A stretch of 64,000 nt of DNA from Limnomonas spitsbergensis (lineage: Eukaryota > Chlorophyta > Chlorophyceae > Chlamydomonadales): positions 7,017,001 to 7,081,000 of the forward strand of contig JAYJMM010000119.1 of NCBI GenBank assembly GCA_037349105.1, given 5' to 3'. Positions within the stretch are counted from its first letter, which is position 1, and every line of letters starts with the position of its first letter. A model generated the notes under the pieces. The model had not been told where the DNA came from and searched no databases. It saw nothing but the letters and a program-made list of their open reading frames with translations. Both the position numbers and the translations under genes were made by a program. Below, piece by piece: positions 51,156 through 63,985 of this stretch.

Positions 51156-54029
51156 CAGCTGAAGGGCCTTGGGGGAGTAGAGCATGACGAAATGGATCCG
51201 AGGGAGTGTCCTTTGAGGTAGTCCTCTGAGTGAGAGCTATCAAGGAAGAGCTGTAGACTGCCTCGGGGCCAATTGAGGGCGGAACGACAGACCCCGCAAG
51301 CTTGTGTGTCATATACACACAATCACACACACAATCACACCAGTTGGTGAAATGCATTGCATGTACGCAGGGTTGAGGGTTTAGGAAACCAATGAACATG
51401 AGGCACCCGTTGCTCGTTTATTTTATAGCAGTTGTGCAGATCGCAATGTTGATTGGGCGCAGCTGGGTCCTGAGATGCAAAGAGGCGCTCTGCCTTTCTT
51501 CTTTCAGTTATGTTTGAAAACAGTGGGTTTTTTATCCGTGGATGGTATGGACAGTGTTCACCCTTGTGTGTACCCTGCTACCATTCAAACTTGGATAGAG
51601 CTGCTGTGGGTCGAGCGGTTCTCACGCCTTCTGCTTCGGCGGAGGAGTAGTCTTTCTTTCTTTCTTCTTCTTGCTGCCATTCACGCTCGGGACGTGTCCC
51701 CTCGGCTCCCTGCTCGTTACCTTAAGTGCGAGCAGATGCTGGGGCCATACTCAGGCTGCACGGTGCAAAACAATGTGAAACAACTTACGTGCATGGACAA
51801 TTGCACGGAGTCCTCTGTGTCCATCAGTGGCAGATGATTCCGATGGGCATGGCTTCCTTTTTTTGTGTGCATAAACCAGGATGGGGTAAACGTGTTCGCT
51901 TTGGCATTAACGTGTTCTCTTTGGCAGTTTTACGTAACTGCTGGCCTGAAGTTGCCTGCTGTTTCGCGGATTCTGTCCCGGGGTTCTCGTCCCTTGAATG
52001 ATGTTCTTATGACATCGTTAGGATGCCTGGTACTATTCAGTTGGGGCTCTTTGGGGTCGCAAGGCTGACAGCGCTTGTTTGGAGGTTTCAGGTAAACCTT
52101 CTTTCTATCATGATTTGTTTTGGGGGGCGATGGGGGAAATTGGCAATGGGGCTGGGTGGTAGGGCGTGCGTTGTATGAATTGGAGGACCACAAGGCTGCA
52201 TGGGTAAGTTGCATGAATGGACCTGCCCAAGCATGATGGTGGTGAAATGTTTGTTTCCGTATCGGATCTGTGGGATCAGATCTGGCTCTGGTCCAAATCC
52301 AGCCGCCTGAATCATACTGCATGGCTTTGTGGAGGTCGATAGGGTTACTTTACGCTACATGAGACAGAATGTGGGGTATGGTACCCAACTCTGATCCACA
52401 CTTTCATGTCAATTTGTTCAAAACATGAATTATGTCCTGCTGTCACATATTTTCATACTGAACACACTTCCACACACTTCCACACTATATCCATGAATAA
52501 ACGGGAATGTTTTTTGTGTGGGCGTTGGGCTGTTTTTATAGATGTGCCCATGCCCATTTTCTGGAGGGGGGGTATTTACTTCATTTGGGGGGTCATGCAG
52601 TACACCCATAATGTCCCTGTGTGATTGTTTGCTGAGAGGAAGCCCAGGGGGGGGGTCACTAGTTTACATTGTTCAACCACTTGGACCTTGTTCATGTTCG
52701 TGCCCTAACCGTTACGCGGGCGCCTTGCCATGCACCAAACCGCAGACTTCGAATTTGTTGCACCGTTCACGGCAGCTGGAAGGGTCCCGTTTTGTATGTT
52801 TGTGTCGTTTCTTAAATATGATGTAGGTTCCTTTCACTCCTTATATTTACAAAGTGTCTGATGGAGCCATTGGTATGGATGGTAATTCAAGAAAAGCAAG
52901 ACGAACGGGCAGATGCTGCCAAATATATGTCCGCAATATTATATCCACGGATTGAAAGCCAATAATCTCATTCGCAGCCCGTTACAGATTAGGGTTATGC
53001 TGCCCTCATGGATCAAGTTCATAATTTATAACTGGCACTTTTAAACTCTACGAGCCTTTGCTGAAGCCTATCATGCAATCCTGCCATCTTTAAGGCACCG
53101 ACGTGGATTCCTTGTCCGTTCTAGATTGCATGACGGTTATCCTTGCAGGGGGCCTGCCTTCCCGAGACGGTAGTCTCCTTTGTTTTTCTCCATATATGAA
53201 GTGCACATACCTGAAGCCTGGCTAGCGTGTCTGACAATAAGGAGTACGCATTCGTTCATCTTTACTCGAAGCGAGGCACGGATCAGACAATGCCTACCTC
53301 AGCCTGGGTTCTTTTGTCAACCTTCACTCTTAAGCCCTCGCAGGTCCTAGCGATCTTTTTCTTTTCAAGCATTGGCAGATGAATCTAACATGAGGGCTGA
53401 ATCACTCTGCTTGTATCTGCCGCAGAATCCATAACCTATAACAAGATTCTGTACTTGCGATGAAGCAGCTCCGAGAGGAAAGACAAAGGCACCTGCCAAG
53501 TTGTTTCGTTTCAGCATGGCTCAGAGGTGTAACGTCATCAACCTGCCCAGTATTTTTAGCAGGCTCCAGAAAGGACTAAAGCCCTAAAACCCTTAACCTG
53601 CCAAAATCACGGTAGCTAGAATTGAGCCAAGTTATTCCCTACCAGCCGCTCGCGGCCGAGCGTTCAGCGGGCCCAGCGGGTATGCTCTGTTCTAGACCTG
53701 CCAAAATCATGGGCTCGGAAAACGAATAAAAAACGTTGTTGGTCACCGCCAAGGGGGCACTATCACAGTGATTATCACTCAGATGAGTGATCACTCAGTC
53801 GCTATCTCTGTGCTCAGCCCACGTGCATTCCGGCGTTGACTCCTTGCCTGTTCCTATTTATTTTACAATGGCCACTCTCATCACGTTAACATAGACCCAT
53901 GCACCCCAACGACTAGATGCCCCATGTGTCGCCAAATGGGCTGTATAAACTGTACACATGAGTTCATGAGCTGTAATGCCTCCCAGCTCAAAACTGCCAG
54001 AGCCAGCTCAGACCCGAAACGCCAGCTTG
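51156..54029. other. tail-to-tail spacer
   Basis: Between the coiled-coil gene end and the GH127-like gene end. It contains a CTTT-tailed fragment like family B (about 51640-51670), an inverted family D fragment (53515-53575) and a family C copy (53618-53697). Other open frames are short and unsupported. Confidence 0.45.
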
Positions 54030-57000
54030 CTAGCTGGCTGATGGCTTCAGGATGTTGAAGTAAACCGTGTACCTCTCATCTACGAGGTTTCCCAGAGGCG
54101 CCACCAGGTACCGGCGGTTGGAAGCAGTTACCACCTGATCCAGCAGCAGGGTTGCACATCATGGAACAAGTGGCCGGGCTTTGTTTTTTTGAGCAGGGCA
54201 GGTGTGACGTCAATGACATAAGGGACAAGTGTGAGAGACCAAGCAGAGGCTGTCTGATGTATGAGAATATTTCCAGCCCAAGGAAAAGGCCCGGGGGTTC
54301 CATGGGCTTCTGACTTCCGATTTCTCATCCAGATGAACTGGCACCGTAGCTAGGACGCAAGCAATGCCAACACGGTACCGTAGTGCAAACTGGTGCAAAA
54401 GTACCGTAGTACAAACTTGTGCTACTGGTAACGAAGTACACACTGGTGCTGCGGCACTGTAGTACACACTGGTGCTGCGGCACTGAAGTACATACTGGTG
54501 CTGCGGCACTGTAGTACATATACATACTGGTGCTGCGGCACTGTAGTACATACTGGTGCTGCGGCACAGTAGTACACACTGGTGCTGCGGCACTGTAGTA
54601 CATACTGGTGCTGCGGCACTGTACTACATACTGGTGCTACGGTACGGTACCACAAGCATCGTAATGTGGCAGGACGTTGCCTGGCAGCGCGTTTCCGGCC
54701 GGGCTATGTCCAACCTCCCAGAACCTCAGCCTAAACCCACCTCTGCAGCCAGAGGCTGATGGCCCATCGTCCCTTTCAACAGCTATACGAGTGGCCAGTT
54801 CCTCTAATGGCAGCTTTGAAACCCCACAGCCAGCCCTCCCCTCCCTTCGGCCTATAGTGAACAAGTGATCAAATGGAAGCCCATTGGAGAGTAGCTGAAG
54901 TGAACCGCAGGTTGGCAGCTGTCCCTTCATTATTTATGGACAACTGCCAACGATTCAACTTCAGAGAGCCACCCAGATTATACACCATCTTTGTAATAAT
55001 TTGGGCTGGTCGGGCCTACGGCAATTCGCTGCATAAATGAGCCCCGGGCAGGTCCAGATCGCAAGTTCGAATCTTGTTAGCTCAGTGTACGGTGCAGCTG
55101 CCGTTAATAGAAAGTACTCCAATAGCTCAATTCGGGTAACGCTATAACCCACTTGTCTTTGGCCAAAATAGGAAGCTAAAGAGCCCTAGCAGAACCCACT
55201 ATGCTTTGGCCGAAATAGGAAGCTCACGCGAAAGCTTCCGATCCCGGGCAGGCATCAGGGCCTATCCTGACAAGCTCAGGGCATTTTGCTGCTCATATCT
55301 CCTGAAGGACATACCGTATATTTGCTTTGCCTTCCCTCATAATTAACGATGTTTGGGGTTTAGGGATCCATGAATATACTGGACATCAATTGTCAACGCC
55401 GATTTTCAGTCAGAAATCCAGAGTTTTGGTCGGTAATTTGCCCTGAGGGCAGCTTTAATTGAATACGTTTCTTTATAACTGAGGGATGGCAAAGTGAGTC
55501 TTACCCAGCTGCATCCTGAAAATGATACACGCCCTGCCAACAGAAAGTCAGAAAAAGTGTCCAGAAATTACCTAGATTGTGGGACATGTACATTCCGCTC
55601 AAACAGTACACTCAGATGAAGCTCACGAAGCTAACACGTCCCAACCAGGCTGCAGAAAATAAGCCTATCTCTTAAAATTAGCTTATTTCAAGCTACCGGT
55701 AGGCCTTATTTTAAACTAGGCCCGCAAACTGACCTTGCTGCCCGGCGGATACCGCGGCGTCAGGGGCTGTGCCAGTCGGAAGCTCGCACCGCCGCCGCCG
55801 CCGCCGCCTGCTGATGCAGAGCCCGCGTTGTCACCAGCGGCCGGCGCCGCCGCCTTGATTTCCTGCAGCCTCAGCGCCGAGGGCAGCGAGGCGCAGCTGC
55901 CGCAGCTGTTGCGGCAGAGGATCTTGTACAGCTCTGCGACCACACCAAGCACAGAAGAGAGCAAAGGTTGTTGCTACGGGGCATGTGCGCGACTATATTA
56001 TATGAATGAATATACGGTTTCACACTAATACCTGACTAAACATCAAGCATCCTTTCAGACACCCACCGATGACCTCTGCGATAGTGTGAGGCCATTTGCC
56101 CAAGCCTGGCGAAGTAGAGTGCCACCACTTGTAAATCTACGCTGTCCCCTCTCCACGCCTCTTGTACACTTTCTGATCCCAGCTTTCTGTGTCCATACTA
56201 GTCAGCCAGAACTCCGATCCCTTCTACCTTTAGTCTGCGATCGCACAAACCACGGACGGTCAAACTGCACGCTTTCGACCAAAGCGGATCTCGTACTCTG
56301 CTCTGTGACCACCACGCAGAAGACCATAGGTTGTCACTATGGCGCGCACGGCTGGGTTTAGGGTTTAGGGTTAAGGGGTTTAGGGTTACCAACTAAAGCC
56401 TTCCTCAAGAGGGCCAAGAAGAGCGAATATGTGCGGTGGGCGGTAACAAGGTACACTGCACCGTTGAGGTTGAGGCAAAGGTATAATGTACTGCATATTG
56501 TACGAAACTGTACGGTATACTGTACTAGACTGCATTGCATACTGTACAAAACTAAACCGTATACTGAGCTCTACTGTACCGCACAAAGTACTAAACTGTA
56601 CTGCATATTGTACTGTATACTGTAATGGTACTCTACTGTACTATATACTGTACTAAACTGTACGGTATACTGTACCGTATATTGTAGCTGGAGCAAGGTT
56701 GAGGCAAAGGTCTTCATCAACAACACGGCTTTAAGCTCACAGGCCTGTCGATTGCTATCTGATGATCCAAAACCAAAGGAAAAGCGCTCTGCTGGGAACA
56801 CTTCAACCATATACATCTGCTGGATGTGCAGGTGCAACTCTTATCTGAATATCCCGCGCCCGCTCTCCTCTGCTTCAGAATGAAAGAAAGAAACTGCGTC
56901 CCGCAGGGTAGAGGAAACAGTGCAGCATGGGCTGCGGCGTTACCCTCTCCTCTGCCCCATCCCCCAACATCAGGGCCTACGCTTAGCAGGGTCCCGCAGG

Positions 57001-60000
57001 CTTGTGGCTTCGTCCTGACTCCGTCAGTATTTCTTTTTCGTGACTCAGCTTCATGTCAGCTATACTTCAGCCTCTGGCCGGTGGCCCCATTTGTGGCCAG
57101 CTGGGCCCTGCTTTGGCCACAAGTCGTGGGTCGGTCCAGGTTTGGTCCCAACCGGGCCTTTGATGGCGGCAAGGCGGCCTGCCAAAGGTTGACTTGCAGC
57201 TGAAAAAGGAACACAATGGACTCCGCAGTGGATCCATATCTCCTCACCCCAAACCCTGTCGAGAGATTATTAGTACCTTTTTAAATAAATAAAAAGTTCA
57301 ACTCGTCTATGTGTATTTTTGAAGGGAAAAAACTTGGATTATTTCCTAGCCTGTAATTATTTGTTTTCGAATACAGTTTACACGTTTTTTCAAGGGTTCA
57401 ATTCTTCGATGGTTCTCACCCATTCCTTAGGGTTGAGGGTTTAGTGGGCACCTATTCGTCGCGCTTACTCCTCAACTGACATAGCGCCTATTCCTCAACT
57501 GCCATGCCCCTGCAGGTCCAGCAACCTAGCTTAGACTCGGTCATGCGCCAAGGGGGGCATAACAGCGCGTATTTTTTCGTGTTTCAGCTACATGCCAGCT
57601 ACACTCAGGCCGGAGGCGCCCCATTATCTGACACGCCCCAAGGTGGGTCCAGCTGGCTTGCCTACACTCGGTCATGCGCCGAGGGGGGCATACTATGAAA
57701 CAGTGTTTCATTTTCGCGACTCAGCTACATGTCAGCTACACTCAGGCCGCTGGCTGGAGGCCCCATTTGTGGCCAGCCCGGCTGCTCTGGCCGGGCCAGG
57801 TTTGGGCCTCATCCGGCCTTTGGCGACCCTTTGAAGTTGGACTTCTAGCCGAAATAAGAGAAGCTTGCTTTCTTTTAGCAAGATTCGTTTTTCCCCTCAC
57901 CCGGGTGGCTTGTGCACAGCCCTTGCTGAACCCATAATCTGGCCTTTGGCAGCCCTTAGAAACTGGACTTGTAGCCGAAGAAACAGACGTTGCCCGGCAG
58001 AGCAAGCTATTCGTTTTTTCTCACCCGGGTGGCTGATGCACAGTCCCTTCCTGGCCGCCGCGACACAGCCAGCGGTCGGATCGTCTTCGCAATCTACTCT
58101 TCGCTCGCCTACGCTCTCGGGCGTCGACAAAGCCGAAACGAAGCTCCCTGAATGAATCAGCAAGGGCATGTGTGAAAACGAATACGTGTGAATGCACATG
58201 TGTGGATGGGTAGGTGTGAATGAGCATGTGTGGATGGGTAAGTACGGAGTGGCAGATGCGGATGGAATTGTTTAGCCGGGTAGATGTGGAGGAGTAGATG
58301 TGGATAAATAGGCAAGCATGGGCATGTGTGGACGGGTAGGTATGGGGGGACAGGTGTGGACGGGTAGGTATGGGGGGACAGGTGTGGACGGGTAGGTATG
58401 GAGGGGCAGGTGTGGAAGGGTAGGTATAGGGGGGCAGGTATGGACGGGTAGGTATGGGGAGACAGGTGTGGACGGGTAGGTATGGAGGGACAGGTGTGGA
58501 CGGGTAAGTATGAAGGGACAGGCGTGGACGGGTAGGTATGGAGGGACAGGTATGGACGGGTAGGTATGGGGGACAGGTGTGGACGGGTAGGTATGGGGGG
58601 GCAGGTGTGGACGGGTAGGTATGGAGGGACAGGTGTGGACGGGTAGGTATGGGGGGACAGGTGTGGACGGGTAGGTATGGGGGGACAGGTGTGGACGGGT
58701 AGGTATGGGGGGACAGGTGTGGACGGGTAGGTATGGAGGGACAGGTGTGGACGGGTAGGTATGGAGGGACAGGTGTGGACGGGTAGGTATGGAGGGACAG
58801 GTATGGACGGGTAGGTATGGGGGGACAGGTGTGGACGGGTAGGTATGGGGGGACAGGTGTGGACGGGTAGGTATGGAGGGATAGGTGTGGGCGGGGAGGT
58901 ATGGAGGGACAGGTGTGGACGGGTAGGTATGGAGGGGCAGGTGTGGACGGGTAGGTATGGAGGGACAGGTGTGGACGGGTAGGTGTAGGGGGACAGGTGT
59001 GGACGGGTAGGTATGGAGGGACAGGTGTGGACGAGTAGGTATGGAGGGACAGGTGTGGACGGGTAGGTATGGAGGGACAGGTGTGGACGGGTAGGTATGG
59101 GGGGACAGGTGTGGACGGGTAGGTATGGGGGGACAGGTGTGGACAAGTAGGTATGGAGGGACAGGTGTGGATAGAATTACCTGGCAGGGAAGGTGATAAG
59201 ATAAGCATGTGAGCATGGGCATGTGTGGATGAGCAGGTACTCCCACCCACCCCGTCTCAGCACCCACCCGGGAGCGCCACTGACTCCAAAGACACTGTGC
59301 CTGGTCGGCCGTCCAGGCCTTTGCGCAGCATGAACTGGTGGCCGCTGCACAAGGAGAGGACAAAATACACAAGCAGGGTTGGACGCGAAAGCAGGCCTTT
59401 ATACTCAAGCAGGATTGATGTGGACGGGGGCCGTTTCTAGGTTTTTAGGTACAAGTTTACTTGAGGTATACAGGTTTATAGGTTAATAGGTTTATATAGG
59501 TTTAAAGGTCTATATAGGTTTAAAGGTTTATAGGTTTATGGGTCTAGGGTTTAAGGTCTATAGGGGTTTAGGTCCGGTACAAGAAGACGTGAAAGCAGGC
59601 CTTTATATACAAGCAGGAATTTGCACAACTTGGTGGTGGCCGCCGCGCAGTGAGACGAAACCCAAAGCAGGCGGGCAGGGGCAAGGGGCTGAGAGGCAGT
59701 GCCTTATGAGGTCAATGCGTTCAATGCGTTCAAGGTTGGAGGTTTCGCGGGTAACTCCAAACCCTAAATCAAGGCGCACCTCAGCTGGCTGGAAGGCATC
59801 CTTTCCGTCTTCTGTTTGGCTGTTCCCCTCGGTTTGGACATCAGGGGGCTCTGTAGGGCTTAGAATCCAGGGGGGGTAGAGAATCCCGAGTCCCGAGGGA
59901 GATTTGTAGGGTTGTTTAACCTCCTGACCTTGATTGACTTGCTCCCCTGAAGTGTGTCGTAACAAACACCGAAGGTACAGGGTACAATTCCTTTAAAGCC

Positions 60001-63000
60001 CGACAACCCAAACGTGTTTATTGATGGACGGGCATCCCGCTGTTTAACGAGGTACACTCTTACCGTGGTTGGCCCGGGGAGGGGGGAAAGCAGCTGCCTC
60101 TCTTCCAATCACCACCCCCAAGGGAGGAAAGGCGGCCACGTCGCATACCCCTCGATGCAGATACCATCTTGTAGCATTTGGTAATATTATATCACAAAAG
60201 TCGTAATATTTGAAGTTGTGAAATGGAAAAAATCCCAGCAAAGAAGCATATTGTTTGTTTGCTTCTCCTCAAGGCAGCAGAAAAGAGACGTGTCAGCGGC
60301 ACACTCTCATCCAATCACTACCCCCAAGACAGAACAGGTAGAGCACCATTGCTGCCCCTAAATGCAACAAGGAGGCTCACAAAGCCTACTCACGAGCAGA
60401 AGTCCTTCTCGAGCTCTCCTCCGGCTTTGCCAGCTCCTGGCTGGGACAGCGTTACGTATGCCGTGGCCCCACCATTCCCCCCGCCGCTGCTGCTGCTGAT
60501 GTCTGAGGCGGCCACTCCCAGGTAGAAGCCCGGCATGTTCATGCTCTCCAACATCACAGCGGAGTCCTCGTGCAACCCAACCTGGGAGTCATGAGGTCGT
60601 GGAGGATTTCAGATTAGGGTATAGGGTTTAGAGTTCGAACCCCAAACCCTAAACCCTTAGCATCACAGAGGAGTCCCCGTGCAACCAAACCTGGGAGTCA
60701 TGAGGTCCTGGGGAATTTAAGATTAGGGTAAAGGGTTTATGGACATGAACCCTAAACCCTTAACCTCACAGCAGAGTCATCATGCAACCCAAACTGGGAG
60801 TCATGGGGTGGTAGGGGGGATTTCTACTGAATGCTTAACGCAAGATACAGAATCAGTTTAATGTTTCTGGAGGGGAGTGACTAGGGTGTGGGCAAAATGT
60901 GGAGCAGGGTTCAGGGTTAAAGGTTGATGGAAGCGAGCAGGTCAGGGTTTGTATTCATGACATAGAGTGTTGGGTTAAATGGAGGAGAGTTAGGTGGTGA
61001 AAGGGTGAAGGGGAAAGGCCAGGAGCATAGATTGATGAGGGAGTAGTGGGTTGAGGAGTGCATGGCAGTGCGGGGAGCTGGTATTGGTTTAGGGTTAAGG
61101 GTTTAGGGTATGAATGAGGAATGGTCGATAGTTATGGTAACGGTGCGGATGTGGCTTTGGACCCGGCCTGCGCTGTACCAGAGCCCGCACGCCCCTAGGG
61201 GGACGTAGTTTTATTTCCTTCTTTCTGATCCATTATGGCAGAGGTCACTAACGGGGAGTGAAGAGGGTTAAGGGTTTTTGGCAGAAGTAGGAGACAGAGG
61301 GAAAGTTAGTGGCTATGAGGGAATGGGGACGCCACCCATTTTTTGTCCCTCTTCTTCTCTCTCTACCCTCTGTACCATCTCCTCCCTCCTCTTTATCTCC
61401 TCGCTCCTGTCCATCTTCCCCAACTGTCAATCAGCTCCTCCCTCCCTCCCTTTCTCATACACACCTTACGCACCTTGAGGTAACGGCGCAGATGTGGATT
61501 CAACCCAGGCTGCGCTGTTTCCTTAACTCTCACACCTCCTACGGAGCCTAGTTTTATTTCTTTCTTTCTACGCACCTTCATCTGGTGATGCATGTGATGC
61601 GTGGCATCAGACTCGCTCCCAGCCACCGCCTCCTCCTCCATTGCCTCGTGCGCCGTAGACTTGCTCAGCAGACCCTAAAATTAGCCAGCACGAGGAGTCG
61701 TAGACATTATTGGGGGCAGCCACAACCCAAGAGTCTTCAACCACAATGGGAGGCTACCCACATCCACACTTCAACCACAATGGGAGGCTACCCACATCTG
61801 CATCCCAGAGGGTGGGGGGTTTTAGGTTGAACCCAAAACCCTTACACGGATGATATATGATGACGAAGGCCACTAGCGCACCTGGACTGCTTTTCTGTGC
61901 TTGCGTATCAGGTTTTCTAGGGCTGTGCGGCCAGCCTCACACTTTGTAAAGTCAGAGATACCGTAATACAACTCTCCCAAAACCCTCTCCCTCTCTATGC
62001 ACCGGTGCTGTAATTTTGCTGTCGAGACAGTTATAGCGTCGAGAACGGACGGACGCCGGAATTGCGCACCTGAGACGCCTTGCCTGCCGATGGCTCCGCC
62101 GCGTGACAGCCGCGAACCAGGCGGAACGTCGCGTCGATCGCGTCGCCGTTATCCTCTATGTACGACACGTGCGAGTGGTACACGTCATGACGCACGAACA
62201 GGCTGGCATTCCATGAGGCCTGCATATGTGCGAGTCATAGAAGGGGTTGGGTAAACAGGAACTTGCATGAAGTGGATTTGAAAGAGTAGGGCAATATATG
62301 GGTCCGTTGCAGAGGCCTGCGACGGTATTCAGACCGGGGCTTGGACGCCTCGTCACTTCGTCAGCGTGTACTTCCAAAAATACACGCCGCTTCAGCGTTC
62401 TCTTTCATTTTCTTGAATGTGTGCGGATCGTGAAAGGGGGACGTTACAGGACGTGGATTTTAAAAATAGGGCTTTGTGGTAGGGTAGTCAGTCCGTTGCT
62501 TAGAAGCACTAGTTTAGTCAATATATAAGTGCGAGACGAATTTAGGGATCGTGTCAGATGTACAAGCGTACATGGCTGGGAGTTATGGGAGGGATTTAGG
62601 GTGTAAGGTTTAGGGAGGGATTTAGGGTTCATGCTTCAAGGATGGAGCTTAGGGTTTATGATTACGTGTTCATACTTCAAGTATGGGGCTTAGAGTTTAT
62701 GATTTAGGTTTCATAATCCAAGTATGGTGCTTACGGTTATGGATATAAGGTTTACACCTTAAGTCTGCAGCTTAGGTTTAGGATTTAGGGTATGGAGCTT
62801 AGGGGTTACGATTTAGGGTTCATACTCCAAGTATGGAGCTTAGGGTTGAAAATTGAGGGTTCAAACTTCAAGTATGGAGCTTAGGGTTTGCTCTTAACGA
62901 GTGGCACCCTACAGGTTTTACGACTCCCACGCGGCCCTCCAACCCACCTGCAGGGAGATCAGCTCCTCATGGTCCCCGGGCTCAGTGAACAGCGCAGGGA

Positions 63001-63060
63001 GCTGGGCCTCCTCCAGCTTTGCGTCATCAAGCTCCAGCCACCTCGTGTCATGCGTCAAAC
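54030..63060 (-). CDS. GH127 (DUF1680)/AbfB-like glycosidase-type gene, 3' part
   Basis: complement(join(54030..54134, 55734..55933, 56390..56455, 56741..56839, 59268..59344, 60394..60581, 61576..61659, 62070..62219, 62948..63060)) is phase-consistent throughout and gives 359 C-terminal residues. Exons in order include RWLELDDAKLEEAQLPALF, SLFVRHDVYHSHVSYIEDNG with IDATFRLVRG, DSAVMLESMNMPGFYLGVAA, HQFMLRKGLDGRPGTVSLES, then RYLVAPLGNLVDERYTVYFN near the stop. The GLDGRPGTVSLES and APL-DE-YTVYFN motifs resemble the C-terminus of plant DUF1680/GH127 beta-L-arabinofuranosidase-type proteins. The repeated LES-PG-L pattern resembles the AbfB sugar-binding fold. The catalytic domain is not in view; the 5' end probably lies beyond 63061. 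The two middle exons (56741-56839 and 56390-56455) are the weakest. Confidence 0.5.
54405..54655 (+). repeat. about 27-bp minisatellite (ctggtgctgcggcactgtagtacata)n
   Basis: About nine copies of ggtgctgcggcactgtagta plus catact or cacact. Intronic in the GH127-like gene. Y/S/T/C-rich minus-strand frames are artefacts. Confidence 0.95.
55045..55100 (+). other. possible tRNA-derived arm
   Basis: gcaagttcgaatcttgt forms a good T-arm (caag / cttg around ttcgaat), next to ttagctcagtgtacgg, which resembles a D-arm. The order is wrong for a complete tRNA, so this may be a scrambled tRNA-derived repeat. Confidence 0.25.
56240..56335 (-). repeat. copy of the acceptor region of the 55734-55933 exon
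   Basis: ctctgctctgtgaccaccac ... gcagaag ... aggttgtcactatgg parallels agctctgcgaccacaccaagcacagaagag ... aggttgttgctacgg at 55930-55980, preserving the layout of the minus-strand acceptor gtggtcgcag. Confidence 0.6.
56480..56715 (+). repeat. tactgtac-type repeat between two acceptor copies
   Basis: Irregular units of 8-20 bp such as actgtacggtatactgta. The tract is bordered by gaggttgaggcaaaggt on the left and aggttgaggcaaaggt on the right, i.e. two copies of the minus-strand pyrimidine tract that precedes the 56390-56455 exon. Confidence 0.85.
57025..57218 (+). mobile_element. hAT-like MITE copy 11
   Basis: Ends cagtatttctttttcgtgac and cagctgaaaaaggaacacaatg. Flanks gactccgt (57017-57024) and gactccgc (57219-57226) match at 7 of 8. 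Intronic in the GH127-like gene. Confidence 0.88.
57571..58040 (+). mobile_element. cluster of partial hAT-like MITE copies
   Basis: A truncated copy starts near 57570 (gcgtattttttcgtgtttcagc), a fuller copy starts at 57701 (cagtgtttcattttcgcgac) and runs to about 57860, and 3' fragments follow (ggacttgtagccgaag near 57966). Two copies of ctcacccgggtggct (57896 and 58020) mark a further local duplication. Confidence 0.65.
58195..59185 (+). repeat. 28-bp minisatellite (ggacgggtaggtatggagggacaggtgt)n
   Basis: About 33 copies with gggggacagg / gaggggcagg variants. Purine-rich on the + strand. Minus-strand P/H/T/Y-rich frames are artefacts. Intronic in the GH127-like gene. Confidence 0.95.
59575..59660 (-). 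repeat. copy of the 59268-59344 exon acceptor region
   Basis: gaaagcaggcctttatatac ... aacttggtggtggccgccgcgca repeats gaactggtggccgctgcaca ... gaaagcaggcctttatactc (59330-59410) with the two parts in rearranged order, so an exon-edge plus intron block was duplicated. Confidence 0.65.
60582..60815 (-). repeat. two further copies of an acceptor plus exon start spaced by CCCTAAA
   Basis: The true edge (catcacagcggagtcctcgtgcaacccaacctgggagtcatg, 60552-60595) recurs at about 60661 and 60768 with only a few changes each. Between copies lie aaaccctaaacccttagc-type runs. Each copy keeps the minus-strand cccag / gtt-gg-ttgcac acceptor. Confidence 0.9.
62560..62900 (+). repeat. about 60-bp tandem repeat with TTTAGGG motifs
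   Basis: Five to six degenerate units of the form catacttcaagtatggagct then tagggttt-tgattta. Intronic in the GH127-like gene. Confidence 0.85.
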
Positions 63061-63129
63061 CTGTACGTCAGTGGGGAGGGAGGGGGGGTGAGGACCTGTA
63101 TGTGTGGGGAGGTGTGAAACATGGAGGCA

Positions 63130-63670
63130 AGTGTGCTAGGCTCGTCTAGCTCCAGCCACCTCGTGTCATGCGTCAAACCTCTGCGGCGGTGTGTGTGAGA
63201 GGGGGGGTGAGGACCTGTGTGTGGGGGGAGTGTGAAACATGGAATTGGGTTCAGTCTTTTCTTGTGCAGCCTAGGTGCGAGGCTAAGAATGTTGCCATCA
63301 GGGGGGTCAGGGTCTACACCCTAAACCCCAAACCTTCCGGAGAAACCTTTGTAGCCTCCCGTCTGGGCTGCGATCTTTAAAAAGCTAAAAACGAGTCAAG
63401 CGTGCTGGGCTGGTCCAGCTCCAGCCAACTCGTGTCATGTGTTTTAAACCTGTAAGTGAGTGGGAGGAGTTGAAGACCTGTATCTAGCCAACATAGAGTT
63501 GTGATGGTCTCATGTGTGGGAAGGTTAAGGGTTTGGGGTTTAGGGTTTAGGGTTTAGGGTTTAGGGTTTTTATGGTTTCATGTGTCGGGGAGGTTAGAAA
63601 CATCACGAGTCAAAGTGTGCTAGCCTCGTCTAGCTCCAGCCAGCTTGTGTCGTGCATCAAACCAGGGTCG
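63130..63670 (-). repeat. three further copies of an acceptor plus exon start, with a TTTAGGG run
   Basis: The true edge (agctccagccacctcgtgtcatgcgtcaaacc, 63029-63061) recurs at about 63149, 63418 and 63630. A perfect ggtttag run lies at 63532-63566 between the last two. The copies also keep the adjoining ggtgaggacctgt intron text. Confidence 0.9.
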
Positions 63671-63934
63671 AGGGGTTTCAAACACGGGGTTTAGGTTGTG
63701 GCTAGGTTTTTAATATACAGAAGGGTGGGGCAGCTTTGAATGTAACCGATTTAGCCCCAAGGCCAAATGACAGGTTTGAGGGTTTGGGCCCCCCCCCTTG
63801 AAATTATGGATCCCAGACCTAACCCATCCCCACACTCTGATGTCGCCACATGAGGTGGGACCCCACTATGCCTTCAGCAGCCTTCTCGGCCGTCAAAATG
63901 AAACATCCCAGCACATCTCAGAGGGCACTGCATC

Positions 63935-63985
63935 TCAGAGGGCACTGCATCTCAGAGGGCTCTGCTATCTTTCATCCAGGTCAAG
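63935..63985 (+). repeat. 17-bp tandem repeat
   Basis: catctcagagggcactg occurs three times at the right edge of the window. 63061-64000 shows no clear further exon of the GH127-like gene. Confidence 0.85.

Noticed and set aside
51475..51837. 120-residue + strand open frame
   Set aside because: It overlaps a CTTT-tailed repeat fragment and has no supporting splice signals or motif.
60064..60130. Extra minus-strand exon (AAFPPPRANHG with gtaagag donor)
   Set aside because: The flanking exons 60394-60581 and 59268-59344 join in phase without it and no clear acceptor was found.
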